64,000 bases of DNA from Morella rubra (GCA_003952965.2 RXIC02000091.1:32971-96970), one strand, 5' to 3'; positions 11,401 to 23,600 are shown, numbered from the stretch's first letter. Translations and numbers: made by a program. The notes: generated by a model from the sequence alone, not told the origin.

Positions 11401-12805
11401 TGTTATAATTGATTTTGGTTCAAAATTTTCACCTTCTCCCAAACATATATTTTTCAAAAATTCCACTATTTTTTTTAATACAAAATTCAATAAAACTTCA
11501 ATCTATCTAAAATTTTACAATATCACCAAATTTCTCTAGAAATTCTTGTAAACATGACCTACTTATTGCGTAGTTGACTTAACAATACCACCATGCCAGC
11601 CTTTCTGACAACAAAGCAGTTGCCACTTGCCCATGCATGCGTTGGCAGCTTGGCCTGAGGAAATTTTTATATATATGCAACCAATTACTTACACAGAGTA
11701 ATATCAATATATATATATATATATATATAGGATTTTTAAAGCACATATATGTTTTATATTTCCTCAACATGCATGCAGTCAAATATATAGGTCTTCGGCC
11801 AGCTAGCTAGCTATAAGAAATGTTTACAAGTACCGTTGAAACCGGCAGGCCATGTGCGCATTATGTGCAAACCCGAAGCAAGATTCCAGCTGCCTGATAA
11901 ACAGGGAGAGAGCTAATTAATTAACTAGTACGACTGAAGCATGTGAAACATTTGAAAAATAAAAAACTTTGATGGAGTCAATTTATGTATATTTTTAGTA
12001 GTTTCTCTTTACTGGGAAGTGGGAGTGGGAGAGATAAACTATATGACGGTCTTGAGTTAATTGATTAATCAGTACTTGCTGTATGAAGATAAAAGAAGTG
12101 TAATCTTAAAACTCAAAATATATTATTATATCTGATTCTAAACCTTAATTAAGGACCAGTTAGCGTACGTGACCGTAGAAAAGAGTTATGAATGGAATGA
12201 GAAAACCATGAGTACTAAGGCTTTTCGGACTCTCTCTTCATTTTCTCCATCGTCGTTCAAGTTCGTTTTCATCCAATTTTCATGACCTTCCATCTCCACA
12301 GCAAGATTCTAAAATTTTCTTTGCGCAATATCGTTGTTAATAGCGGTAAGTGAAGGTTGATGAAGAGTCATCAGGAGATAATTAATCCGATTGGGGGCGT
12401 TTTGATTTTCGTCTTGTAATATTTAAACCTTTCTCACCTAAAAAAGGAATCCCTTCTCAAAGGTTGAGTACACACTCAAAATCTCGTTCTCTCTCTCCTA
12501 AAAATCTGTTTTCTCTTTCTTGGGTTTTGAATTCTGTCTAAGTCGACTCTTCTCTTTTGCGCTCTCTCTTCTTCCTGCTCAACGTATGGTCCATAAAAGT
12601 TCTAAATCTCGATTTCAAAGCAAATTAGGGAAGCAGAGTAATTATACTATTTTCGTAGAAAAATGACCTAACGGCCAAAATATATTGTTTAATCTCATTA
12701 TTTATAATTGTTAATATTATTATTATTATTATTTATAAGCCATGTTGAAAAAAAAATGTAAACTCAACACGTTGCATGGATTTTTCTAGTATACTTAACA
12801 TTAAG
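8461..12805. other. Outer left arm, gene-poor
   Basis: No complete gene recognised. Minus-strand segments at about 8463-9160 have a coding-like look in short pieces (for example SIAQAIGNELEPVAKSWG, and MDLSLFLEDFLLEHPYRRKT), interrupted by stops. I do not recognise the family; it may be a decayed gene or transposon. At 9415-9780 there is a repeat-like A/T-rich stretch with words such as TTGATTTTGTTCC. At 12.42 kb a TATTTAAA is followed by a pyrimidine-rich leader-like stretch to about 12590 with no frame behind it. (TA)n runs lie near 10355, 11145 and 11705. The mirrored copy is at about 59760-64000. Confidence 0.6.
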
Positions 12806-12950
12806 TCAAGTTATAACAACTACTTGATTAATGAGTTACGTTTCCAATGATTAATAATATGGGAATCATTCCCTCACATAATCCAAAATATTCGAAATTT
12901 TAAAAGCAATAATCCTAAATTATTTCACTTGTCAGATAAGTAACGGCTTT
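12806..12950. repeat. Intergenic block X, copy 1
   Basis: Shares GGGAATCATTCCCTC, CATAATCC and the flanking order ACTACTTGATTAAT...GTTTCCAATGATTAA...CTTGTCA with 17097-17240. This shows that the array units were duplicated together with distant upstream DNA. Confidence 0.8.
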
Positions 12951-13529
12951 TAACAATTTCTCCCAAAAAGTCTTTGTATATTAACGTAGAAGGCGCAGGC
13001 GAGAGGAGCAGGGCCAAGATTCTTCTGGTGAAACTTGCTTTGCTGTTTTTGTGATGATGTGATTACTGTGAATTAATCTGGTGTGGCCTGTACTACTGCT
13101 GAGTTGTACTGCTGTTTTTGTGGAGCTCTCTTTTGCTAGCTTCCCTGACTTTTAATTGGAGCCTGCCCCGTCTTCATGAACATTTTTTAGGGTTACAAAT
13201 ATTATCTTACCAAAAAAAAAAGAAAAACAGAAAAGATTCTTCTGGGTAGGTAGGATTTCTATTAATCCAGAAAGGAAACAAGCTGTCGCTCAAAAGGAAA
13301 ACAAAGCAATGTACAAAAGAAAAAGGGGACTGTATAATATGCCTCCCTCTACACCAGTTGAAAATTAAAGACATAAAATAATTTGTTAAATCTCGTACGT
13401 AAGACAAAAGTGCCATGCCAGTTAATGTTTTCTTGATTATTTCTCTCATTATCGTATATATGTCCTCACTTTTTTAATAGGATTTCTATTACTTGTTGGG
13501 CGGGCCTCCAGCTTGTTAGCTAATTACGT

Positions 13530-14000
13530 ACACGAAACACCACCAAAGCAATTTGAAAAACTTTACTGCAGGTTTATACCTGTTTCCCACGTAACTTACG
13601 TCCCTTGGGTGGTGCGCACGAAACCGGCCTTATTATTTTGTAAGCGAGAAGTTTTAAATTCCCTAGCAGTAGGAGTATCAAACTCGCATGTAGGTGATTC
13701 GAACTTGATACGTACGGACTGGGGCGATGCCGTTAATTATCTCTATAACATGGCTTCAATTCCTACCATTGGAGTGTCTGTACGTACTGCATACCACCCC
13801 AGAAGGCCAGTAGATTCACGTTCCTTGAAAGTTATTTGGCGTCATCCATGTCTACTTCCTATAGCGTGGAAGGGGAACCTTGATGCTTCTCCGTATATAT
13901 ATATATATATCTCGATCGTGTTGCAGGAGTGCTCTCACGTATTACGTGGGAGCTGGGTAGCCAAACGAAAGAGTACGTCAAAGATCGGGCGAAACCAATT
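13530..14000. repeat. Upstream block Y, copy 1 (before acyltransferase 1)
   Basis: Shares in the same order ACCAAAGCAATTTGAA, a TTCCTTGAAAGT-like word, CCATGTCTACTTCCTA, a GAGTGCTCTC-like word and GTAGCCAAA with the blocks at 18268-18620 and 27555-27880. A 181-codon open frame covers it on the left. On the right arm a small insertion next to (TA)n breaks that frame, so it is not treated as a gene. Mirrored at about 58568-59038. Confidence 0.75.
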
Positions 14001-14231
14001 TAATTTCAAAGGCATCCAAGACGAATATTCGTTAATTATTAGAGACAACTTGGATTAAAAGGACCAGATATATATGGTCCATGCATAAACACCACAGTTG
14101 AATGCTTCTAAAAACGAATAATAAAAAAAAAACACACCACAGTTGAGTGCTTCATGATCGAGTGGCACACTACTAAATTGATAAAAGATTAGAATTAGTT
14201 GGCATATACCAGCTGGCGGTGCCGGTACCTC

Positions 14232-14239
14232 TATATAAA
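14232..14239 (+). promoter_or_regulatory. TATA box of acyltransferase 1, left
   Basis: TATATAAA within GGTACCTCTATATAAACATG, about 110 bp before the ATG. The same context precedes copies 2 and 3. Upstream, CACCACAGTTGA occurs twice (near 14090 and 14137), with TTGAAT or TTGAGT where copies 2 and 3 have the W-box TTGACT. Confidence 0.75.
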
Positions 14240-14346
14240 CATGCTCGCAAATGGAGCTTTCCATGATCAGTGTTTGCCTCCAGTCATTAGTTTCACCTTC
14301 ACGTGTAGTTGCAGTGAACTCTGTAATTTTTGCAGCTTGATTGAAC

Positions 14347-15648
14347 ATGGAAATAACGAAGGTTGACGTGGAAATTCTCTCCAAGTATACCGTTAAACCC
14401 TCTTCAGCAACCCCAGACCACCTCCGCCATTACACCCTCTCCTTCATTGATCAGATTACCCCTGCAATTTTCATGCCATTTGTTCTATATTACCCCAGAG
14501 ATGCCTCGGGTAATGATCTCAACAACGAAGAACGCCACGAGCGGCTTAAGAAATCCTTGTCCGAGGCGTTGACACGATTTTACCCACTTGCGGGACGGGT
14601 TAAGGACAATTCTCACGTTGATTGCAACGACGACGGCGTCGACTACGTGGTGGCCAAGGCCACATGCAGACTTTCCGAATTTCTGGAGGACCCAAACCCA
14701 GCTGAGATCAGCAAATTCCTACCATGTGAGCTGGACGAGGTCAATGAACTACCATTGGCAGTCCAAGTCACTTCCTTCACCTGTGGTGGGATCGTGATCG
14801 GTCTGGCCTTCGCCCACAAAGTTTCGGATGCTTCCTCATTCATCTTGTTCCTCAACAGTTGGGCTGCTATTGCTCGTGGTAATAGCGACATAGCGATTCC
14901 GCGATTCGAATCCGCCTCTATCTTCCCCCCGGTAACTTTACCCAGTCATACTCCGCCAAGAGGGACGGAAAAGGACAACATCGTGGTAAAGCGATTCGTC
15001 TTCGACGCAGCTGCAATAGCAACTCTTAGAGACAAATACAACACTGAAAACACGAGCATCAAAAACCAACGTGCCACTCGTGTGGAGGCCCTAACGGCTT
15101 TTATATGGAGTCGCTTCCTTGCTTCAACCAAACCAGCTCCGAACATGCTCTACAGCCTTTCTTACATTGGGAACCTACGTAAGAGGTTGGACCCGCCACT
15201 TTCTGATGAATACTTTGGAAACATGTCCCTGCCCACAGGCTTTGCGATCTCCAGGGACAATGAAGATGTGTTTCAGGGCATTATTATTCCGGGACGAGAC
15301 GCCATAAGTAAAATCGACATGAATTATGTGAAAGGTTTTCAAGAAAATGGCGGGCACTCGAATTTTGTCTCACAGAACCGGGAAAGATTCATGAAAGGCG
15401 AGGTGGTCGGTCTCGCCATCACCAGCTTGTGCAGGTTTCCAATATATGAAGCGGATTTCGGGTGGGGTAAGCCTGTATGGGTTAGTTCGTCTAAGATGCT
15501 GTACAGGAACTTAATAGGTTTCTTCGACACGAAGTCAGGGAATGGAATAGAGGTGTGGGTTAACTTGGGTATGGACGACATGGCTAAATTTGAAGAGGAC
15601 AAGGAGCTTCTGGCCTATGTTTCATCCGCCACAGTTTCTCAGAATTAG
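14347..15648 (+). CDS. BAHD acyltransferase 1, vinorine-synthase-like (left arm)
   Basis: Single exon, 433 aa, the usual length for BAHD enzymes (about 430-450). The ATG at 14347 (MEITKVDVEILS) is taken as start; the two codons before it begin with TTG and have no support. The catalytic HxxxD reads HKVSD (residues 157-161; His is the general base) and the structural DFGWG lies at 370-374. Clade III marks are the N-terminal IKPSS-like SSATPDHLRHY, FYPLAGRVKDN, VDCNDDGV and NSWAAIARG. These enzymes are cytosolic and move an acyl group from CoA to an alcohol or amine; relatives act on alkaloids and terpenes. The acceptor here is unknown. It has an extra SGND-like insert after YPRDA compared with copies 2-4. 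It is the outermost copy, and its twin in the right arm encodes the same protein. Confidence 0.93.
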   Translation: MEITKVDVEILSKYTVKPSSATPDHLRHYTLSFIDQITPAIFMPFVLYYPRDASGNDLNNEERHERLKKSLSEALTRFYPLAGRVKDNSHVDCNDDGVDYVVAKATCRLSEFLEDPNPAEISKFLPCELDEVNELPLAVQVTSFTCGGIVIGLAFAHKVSDASSFILFLNSWAAIARGNSDIAIPRFESASIFPPVTLPSHTPPRGTEKDNIVVKRFVFDAAAIATLRDKYNTENTSIKNQRATRVEALTAFIWSRFLASTKPAPNMLYSLSYIGNLRKRLDPPLSDEYFGNMSLPTGFAISRDNEDVFQGIIIPGRDAISKIDMNYVKGFQENGGHSNFVSQNRERFMKGEVVGLAITSLCRFPIYEADFGWGKPVWVSSSKMLYRNLIGFFDTKSGNGIEVWVNLGMDDMAKFEEDKELLAYVSSATVSQN

Positions 15649-17096
15649 GGCTGTGACCTAATTCGATGGGTAATCACGCGCGGTTGTGGCGAAAATGGAT
15701 TCATTAATGGTAAGCTAGGTTTGATTGTTTTTAAATATTCCAGACATGCGTGTCTTAGATCTTTTAGGGTGGGAATGCGATTACTGTTTCTATGACTATC
15801 TCCCTTTTTTTTTTTGTCATGGCGTGAAATATGTTTGTTTCATGGAAGATTACGGAAAATGTAATTGAAATGAAAATCTAAGTTATTTTGTTTTAATCGG
15901 AGAATATTTCACAAATCTTTTTTCCCATTGGAGGAATTTTGGAGCTAGACAAAGTACGACGTCAAAGGAGAATCGGACGTCAATTACAAAGCACCTACAA
16001 ATGAAAAGATCAGATAAAGGATATGTAAAACAGGACGTACCAATTAAGAAATTAAGCAATAATAAACTAATTTATAACCACTCGGGAATATTAAAATCCG
16101 ACACGAAAAATTCGGAAATATATATATTAGGACAGGAAAGTCTAGTGAACTAATTTCTCCTTGCTTATTATTTTTCTTTAGTCGTTTGACATGAGTTTGC
16201 TTCACCCAAAAAACAAAAAATTTGCTTCACACAAGCAAAACGTTAAAGGGTCACCCAAAAAAAAAAAAGAAAAAAAAAACGCAATATCTAAACACATTCC
16301 AACCGGCGGGCATGATCAAAATGGACTAACAATCAAGACGTACATCAATACGCTGCGAGAGTTAATTAGCTGCTAGATCAATTAATCTCTCGACCTATAT
16401 TATAATTATCCACTTCTAATTTCTAAACCTCTTGGACCAGTTAATTAGTATGAAATGCATCGAAAAACTAGAGCGGTTTTCTCTGCAGGCCACGAGTATT
16501 AAATTACATGTGCCAATCAATCGATTGCTGTACACAGAGGGGTTTTCTCCGCTAGCCAAGTTGTGACAACTATTCGAGTAATAAGTTAACTCTTCATAGA
16601 TATATATATATATAGGGGTTTGTGGTTGGCCGGGTTTACCTCTTTAATTAGTGAAGGAAGGAAAGCTACTTCTATAATATTTCTAAAACAATTTTATAAG
16701 CAATAATAAATGCTATCTTTGGCATCGTTGCGATGAAAAATATAGACTAATTCTTCACTATATTGCATGCGCACAAGCGTCTTGCCTCAAACTCGTGGAT
16801 AAACATCTTTGAGCAGAGTTTACTGAAAATTTGAAAAAGATAAAACACTTTTTCTATCACTAGACCACTACCTAAGAAATCGTCAAAGTAGGATCTATGA
16901 CATCATGATCTTTACAAGCTCTTTTCCCTTCTTTTCCCCCCAGTTTTTCTTCTCTCATCCGACCACGGCACGTAGACAGGTTAGCAACCTCAGAATTAAT
17001 TGCTGTATATTAGTGGAGAAGGCCGTGTGGAGAGTAACAAGCAATTAGATACTTCGGGTATGTTGGATTTGGATTTCTCTAATGTACTTCACAAAC
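15649..17096. other. Intergenic region after acyltransferase 1
   Basis: Holds the 3' flank, A-rich runs near 16255-16280, a (TA)n run near 16600 and decayed copies of intergenic words found elsewhere in the array, such as GTTGTGACAACTA and GACAGGTTAGCAACC. No gene seen. Mirrored at about 55470-56919. Confidence 0.6.
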
Positions 17097-17240
17097 CAAG
17101 TTGTGACAACTACTTAATTAATTACTTGATTAATAAGTTATGTTTCCAATGATTAACTGGGATATGGGAATCATTCCCTCGCATAATCCAAATTATTCTG
17201 AATTTTAGAAGCAACAATCCTCAATTATTTCGCTTGTCAT
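17097..17240. repeat. Intergenic block X, copy 2
   Basis: Second copy of the 12806-12950 block, with a few base changes and a short internal insertion (TTAATTAATTACTTGATTAA). Mirrored at about 55324-55467. Confidence 0.8.
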
Positions 17241-17896
17241 ATTATTTTTTTCCACTGCACAGTTTCTTTTCTCGCAGTCGACGCGCGTCGTTGTCACAAC
17301 TTGTACAGGTTGTTAATCAGCCAATGATATTCTCCAATTTCTTCGATAATATTTTATGAAGGCAATTATTTCTCACATAATATATGTTGTCCTCATGAGT
17401 TCTTGTCTGGCACCCAACCCTCGGATGTAGACAGGGTAGCAACCCTAAGAAATTGCAATGTAGGAGATGTGAGCGGGAGTAGGTCTAGAGTTTTTCGTCT
17501 AAGGGCTAATATGAGTACTAGGTCAGGATTAAAACAAGAAATAAAGAGCAATTTTTTTTCGTTTTCTTTGACGTTTATTTATTTTTTAAGCTGCCAAAGA
17601 TCAGAAGAAGAAAGTCAAAGTTCAGATCCATAAGGCAAAGAGGCAAAATGATTATTATAAACTGAATCCCTTAGTTCATCATTTGAATTCCACTGTGGAT
17701 ATATATATATATATATAGTACACGAATATAACGGGGGGTGGAACTTCGATCATGGACTTTATGATGTGTCTCCAGCATGTACAAAGTCAGTATTGAATCG
17801 TAGGGGCCAATTATATATAAATAAATTTTAGGGACCAAAATTCAAAAAATACAAAAAGATCATTAAAAAAAAATATTTTTTTACTAAACAAAAAAA

Positions 17897-18232
17897 GTGA
17901 AAATTATCTAAATGGTTCCTATAGTTTCACTTTGTTATAAATTGGTCAATGTGGTTCCAACTTCAATGATTTAGTTCCTGTGGTTACTAATACGATGCAC
18001 GGGGTCTTTTTATTTACACCTCCGTTAATCCCTTAACGGAATACGTTGACATGTCAGCATTATCTAAGTATTTAAAAATGTACATGTTAACATATTCCGT
18101 CAACGGATTAATAGGGATATGAATAGAGAGATCTCCGCGCATCATATTGGTAAACACATGGACTAAATCGTTGAAATTAAAACCATATGGACCAATTCAT
18201 AACAAAAGGAAACTATAAGGACCATTTACGTT
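17897..18232. mobile_element. Foldback element, about 335 bp (left arm)
   Basis: The two halves are imperfect inverted copies. ATGGTTCCTATAGTTTC with TTATAAATTGGTCAATGTGG at the left end pairs with CCATATGGACCAATTCATAA and GAAACTATAAGGACCAT at the right end. The middle GGAATACGTTGACATGTCA pairs with ACATGTTAACATATTCC. No coding capacity. This is a non-autonomous hairpin-type transposon remnant of a kind common in plant intergenic DNA. Confidence 0.8.
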
Positions 18233-18267
18233 AAAAAAAAAAAAAAATTCTTTTAAAAACCGCCCCC

Positions 18268-18620
18268 CAGCTCGATCCCTGACTCTCCAGCTTCGGCCAA
18301 TAGCATGAATCTCAACCAAAGCAATTCTTAGACCATCCCAGCCATCAACTATATGCACAACGATCGAGGCCGCAATTCCCTAATTTCAATGTGAATACCA
18401 GTGCTGCAACCCCCGCAGGTCACGAAATTCGCGTTTCTTGAAAGTCACCTTGCCCCATCCACGTCTACTACCGAGTGTGGAAGGGAATTAACCGTACACT
18501 TTGATTGCTTCTTCATATCTCTTATATATGCTGCAGATGTGTGCTCTCCCGCTATGTAATCTTAATTATAGGGAGAGTAGCCAAATAAAAGAACATATAT
18601 GTTGAAAGATTACATGCAAT
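18268..18620. repeat. Upstream block Y, copy 2 (before acyltransferase 2)
   Basis: Shares AACCAAAGCAATT, TTTCTTGAAAGTCACC, CCATCCACGTCTACT, TGTGCTCTCCCGC and GAGTAGCCAAATAAAAGAAC with the other two blocks in the same order. It lies farther upstream than in copy 1, about 0.7-1.1 kb before the gene. Mirrored at about 53944-54296. Confidence 0.75.
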
Positions 18621-19176
18621 CAAGAAATAGCTTACTTATGGGTATATTGACCTTTTGAAGCATTCAAGGATTTGATTGCTATGAAAGGTAATTGTAATGA
18701 CAAAGGATCTTGGTTTTCACAGCAGGGAAGTTCGCAAAAGCTGACTGCAGGTGATGCCCTAAGTAATAAGAAAAGAATGGTATAGATGTCAAGTCTCAGA
18801 TTGGTTCTTTACTAGGCGGAAATGAAATTTATAGCGATAATTTAAAAGGACTTCAAAAGTAATTTTGACTAGGCTTTTTAAAGTTAAATGGCATATATGA
18901 TCACTGTTGTCTTTGGGTTCTTTTAACTTGAATTATGTGATCAAAGATTATTTATTTTATGATAACTGATTTTTACCTTTAAAATTTCTTCAATTTTTAC
19001 TAATTTTAAGCATGGAAGTAATGATCTCTAACCCCTAGGTTTACGTGAATATAGTTCGTAGCTAGGAAATGCTAATTAACTAGAGGTGAAACGTCCCATA
19101 GACGGTTGTTAGGGGGAAGATGTATCAGTCTGCTGAAACCACAATCACAAAACCCCATATCATGTAAACACCACAG

Positions 19177-19239
19177 TTGACTTTTCAAGAGTGGGGGAGG
19201 TGAAACGTCCCTATATAAGCAGGACGTACCTCTATATAA
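19177..19239 (+). promoter_or_regulatory. Promoter of acyltransferase 2, left: W-box and TATA
   Basis: TTGACT at 19177-19182, in CCACAGTTGACTTTTCAAG, is a W-box core. TATATAA occurs twice (near 19213 and at 19233-19239), the second in the context GTACCTCTATATAAGCATG that copies 1 and 3 share. GGTGAAACGTCCC also occurs twice (near 19085 and 19199). Confidence 0.65.
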
Positions 19240-19352
19240 GCATGCTGGCCAATGTGGCTCGATATCCATCAGTCATCATTTTCAGCTTCCTGTAGCAGTA
19301 CTAAATTACCTTTCTTTCTCTGCAGCTTCACTTAATATCTTCAACGCGAAGA

Positions 19353-20648
19353 ATGAAGGTTGAGGTTGAAATTCTCTCTAAGGACACCATTAAACCCTCT
19401 TCCACAACCCCGGACCACCTGCGCCATTACACTCTCTCATTCATTGATCAAATTATCCCTCCAATTTTCATGCCCTTTGTTCTCTTTTACCCGAGAGATG
19501 CTAACCTCAGTAGCGAAGAACGCCAAGACCGGATTAAGAAATCCTTGTCCGAGGCACTGGCACGTTTTTACCCACTAGCTGGACGGGTTAAGGACAATTT
19601 CCACGTTGATTGCAACGACGAGGGCGTCCACTACGTGGAAGCCGAGGCCACATGCACACTTTCTGAATTTCTTGAGGATCCAGACCCAGCTGAAATCAAC
19701 AAGTTCCTGTCCTGTGAACTGGACGATGTCAGTGAAATACCTTTGGCAATCCAATTCACCTCCTTCGCCTGTGGTGGGTTCGTGATCGGTCTGGCCTTCG
19801 CCCACAAGGTTACGGATGCTTCTTCGTTCTTCATGTTCCTCAACAGTTGGGCTGCAATTGCTCGTGGAAGTAACGACATTGCGACTCCAAGATTCGAATC
19901 CGCCGCCATCTTCCCCCCGCTGACTTTACCCAGCCATATTAATCAAATGAGAGGGACGGGAATTAAGAACAAGATTGTGACAAAGAGATTCGTCTTTGCC
20001 TCGTCTGCAATAGAAGATCTTAGAGCAAAATATAGCACAGACGATCGGAGCATCGAAAACCCACGTGCCACTCGTGTGGAGGCCTTATCGGCTTTCATAT
20101 GGATTCGCTTCCTTGCCGCAACCCAACCAGACCCCAGCATGCTTTACACCCTGTCCCAGATTTCGAACATACGCAAGAGGTTGGACCCGCCACTTTCTGA
20201 TGAATACTTTGGAAACATGGGCCTGCCCACCATCTCTGCGATCTCCAGGGACAATAAGGACGTGTTTCACGGCATCATTATTCCTGTAAGAGATGCCATA
20301 AGAGAAATCGACATGAATTATGTGAAACGTTTCCAAGAAAATGGTGGACAGTCTAATTTTGTAGCACAGAACACGGAAAAATTCATGAAAGGCGAGGTGG
20401 TTTCTCTGGGCATCACCAGCTTGTGTAGGTTTCCGCTATATGGAGTCGATTTCGGGTGGGGGAAGCCTGTATGGGTTGGGTCGGCAAAATTGCTTTACAA
20501 GAATTTAGTTACTTTCTTCGACACGAAGTCAGGGAATGGAATAGAGGCATGGATTAACTTGGATGAGGAAGACATGGCTAAATTTGAAGCCGACGAAGAG
20601 CTGCAGGTCTATGTTTCATCGACCACAGTTTCTCATGGCGTGACCTAA
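19353..20648 (+). CDS. BAHD acyltransferase 2, vinorine-synthase-like (left arm)
   Basis: Single exon, 431 aa. Starts MKVEVEILSKDTIKPSSTTP. Catalytic HKVTD at residues 151-155 and DFGWG at 366-370 are intact, as is FYPLAGRVKDN. It differs from its neighbours in having Thr instead of Ser in HxxxD and SCELDDVSEIP in place of P(C/F)ELDEVNE(L/I)P. No introns, normal length, no lesion. Substrate unknown; it is clearly a tandem duplicate of copies 1 and 3 and shares their core promoter. The right-arm copy encodes an identical protein. Confidence 0.93.
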   Translation: MKVEVEILSKDTIKPSSTTPDHLRHYTLSFIDQIIPPIFMPFVLFYPRDANLSSEERQDRIKKSLSEALARFYPLAGRVKDNFHVDCNDEGVHYVEAEATCTLSEFLEDPDPAEINKFLSCELDDVSEIPLAIQFTSFACGGFVIGLAFAHKVTDASSFFMFLNSWAAIARGSNDIATPRFESAAIFPPLTLPSHINQMRGTGIKNKIVTKRFVFASSAIEDLRAKYSTDDRSIENPRATRVEALSAFIWIRFLAATQPDPSMLYTLSQISNIRKRLDPPLSDEYFGNMGLPTISAISRDNKDVFHGIIIPVRDAIREIDMNYVKRFQENGGQSNFVAQNTEKFMKGEVVSLGITSLCRFPLYGVDFGWGKPVWVGSAKLLYKNLVTFFDTKSGNGIEAWINLDEEDMAKFEADEELQVYVSSTTVSHGVT

Positions 20649-23600
20649 TTGGATGGTTAGTCGCGGTTGCGGCTAAAATGGCTTCAATGTTAAGAAGTTT
20701 GGTTTGACAAAGAAATGTTTTAAATCTTTCAGTGTATCGTGCCTTAGATGTTTTAGCGAGGAGTACTACTCTCTCGTTTCTTCTTTCTTAGGTTGACGTG
20801 AAATTATTAATTCGTTTCGTGAAAGATTGTTGAAATAAAATGTAATATTCACGAAGCAAAAATCAAACTTGTCAGGTTCCAATTGGAGTATGAAGCAAAA
20901 GTTTCTTTGCCGTGCGTGGGAGGAGTTTTCGAACTAGACCAAGCAGAAATAAAGCCCATATGAACAAAGAAAAAGAAAGATACAAAGCACATGTAAATAA
21001 ATTTACCACTGATCAGAGGAATAAAATCAGACAATATGAAAAATTGTGCATGTATCAGGATAGGAAGAGGCTTGTTTAAGTACTATCTTCTCCTGGCTAT
21101 TTACGGCCTTTTCTCATTCGTTTGGTGGTATATAAGCTAGGGATTTTAACATTAATTTGGTGATATTTGTTATACCATATTATTATAAGAAGAAACTTTA
21201 CATGCATGATCCGAAGAGTTTAGGCTTTTGGGCATTAGATGATGGTTCAAATTGTGTGGTTTTGATAAGTTCGAACGCACGTACATTTACCCTATTCTAC
21301 CTCCCCATTGAAAATGTCAAATTCTTTACCTAAAAAGTGATAGAATTACGTTTGATTTAGTTTATAAGGAGGCACGTTTGAGAATATAATTAAAATAATT
21401 TACATACAACTATTAGAGAAAAAATGATTTTTTCTTAATTAACAGTAAAATAATATATTTTATAAAAAATTTAATTATTTTTAAAATAAAGTACATAAAA
21501 TTATAAATATATATAAAACATATATCAAGATAATAAAGCTGGGAAGATGATAAAAAAGAGAGAGAGTGCAGGTTCAAGTGCTGCCAGAGAATGAGAAATT
21601 AAGAAAGTAGATTACCTTCTTTTAAAAGAATCACTTTAAGTAAATTAATGCTTCGTCTTGTCCTTGACCAATGCTGTTTTCAGTTTGACTAAATTTTACC
21701 AACCTTCTTGAATACCGGAAAGTTGTGGAAAGTAGGGAAAACACATTTCGAATTCTTTTTTATGATGAGACAAATGAAGCCTAAGAAAATTAAGAGTATC
21801 GAAAATTTATTCTTCCTTTTCTATATATATATATATATATTCTCCCTCACCCCAACAAACAAAACACAAAAGAAGGAGAGTATCGCACCTCCATGCATGG
21901 ACGTCTCAAAAACGTCCCAAACCACTTACGTTGATGACAATAATATCGACCAAATTACGAAGTAGCATGAATTATAAAATGGTTGTTACTTTTTTTTTTT
22001 TTTTGACGCAGATGATCCCTTCATTTTCTTACTGAGAGTGGTTTCCACTTATCAGTAAGAAAATGAATTAAGGGATCATGAGAGTGGTGATAGTTCCGAA
22101 TCAAGGTTTACTTTCTTTAAGAATTGGACTTTTATATTTCCTCAATATAAGGGTCGCCATTTTTATAGAATTTGTAAACTGACTATTTGCATGTTGGGAA
22201 CTTTTTTTTATGTAGTACTAAGAGCTGAGATTCTCTTAGAGAAAGCAAATCCATATCAACAAATTATAATTATCTACCGTTCTCATCTAAAAAGATAGAC
22301 ACAATATATAAATTATATACTATTTAATATTATTATATAAAGTGTCAGACAGTGTAGGCCTTACACTATTTTCTCTCCAAATTTCAAGATGCAATTGAAT
22401 GGCAGAGGATTCTAGTCCATATATCAACATGTTTCGTTATTATTTTTAATACTTGGTGAGAAAGCATTCTTTTTGTGTACCAAGGACACTTCTAATTACA
22501 AAAAACCAGAGAACCGAGTACATATCGAAAAAAAGCAGACAAATAGAATAATAGATCCTGGACAGCTATAAACTGCTTACAAAACCCAACAAATATTGTT
22601 AAATATTCATGAGCGTCTCAAGCTCCTTGCCCGAAAGTAGCTTGGGACTTCCTATCGACATCCTGTAAACTAGCCACCTTGCTGAATCCGCAAACCCCCC
22701 CTCTTAACCTTCTGAATTTCCATTTCCGCCCATACTCCCAAATTATTTGGCATGAATCCCCTTGCCCTTTAGATATCTCTTCATTCTGTCCCATCGGCGC
22801 TACAGGATGGATCAACTCCTACTAGAATCGACGTGTCTCCCTGACTCGCCAATGGAATAATTAGTTTCGCATTCTTTCACAATTTCCGTTTACATTTTTA
22901 AGATGAGCAACCTTTTCTCCTTTTCTTCGATCCTAGACTACGTTCTCACCTCGATAAGACTGAGCCTCAAGTTCTAGCTATCCTTTCTCTCACCCGACTA
23001 TCGGATGTGGACAGAGTAGCAACCTGATCAGAAATTGTTCTATATTATTGTAGAAGGCGTGGGGAGGAACAGGTCAAGAATCTTCATGAGGATATGGAGG
23101 GTGAAGATAATGAAGAAAATTGAACAAGTGTTAGTTAACTGTATTATAGTGATCTTAAGAAGATAAAGAAGATCGTAATCTTAAACCCCAAAATAATATT
23201 CTATCTCCTAGGCCTGGATCGGACAAGTTGGCGTGAATATATTGAATCAAAATTTGAGAAAAGAAAGGGAAGCGCGGTTGTCTGAAAGCGACGTACTTAC
23301 GCTGTATATATACAGTAAACATGCCCTAGCTAGTCAATTGACTGTTTTTCTTTTTGGTACATAAGCGTTAAAGTCAATCAAGTACTGCTTTTCTGCATGC
23401 GCTAATTACTAGCCTAGTCGTGAAAATTAACTACAATTGATTGACGAGTTAAGTTGTGATTTATCGTCTCAAACGAGTCCTTAAGCCCTTAGTAACCTTG
23501 ACTCCTAGTTGAGTTGAGGGTCACAAAATAAAACGAGTCCTGAATTATGGCATATCAGTGGTAGTACCTCACCAAAGGGATATTGATGAATATTGTGTGG

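Noticed and set aside
11158..11412. 84-codon plus-strand open frame (mirror 61156-61410)
   Set aside because: No domain, no upstream promoter beyond (TA)n, and one of the rare arm substitutions changes a residue; treated as chance.
13620..13720. Possible second SINE (TTCGAACTT/AAGTTCGAATC word near 13697)
   Set aside because: No convincing A box at the right distance and no target duplication found.
13513..14058. 181-codon open frame before acyltransferase 1
   Set aside because: It lies in duplicated upstream block Y, has no recognisable domain, runs through a (TA)n tract and is interrupted in the right-arm copy.
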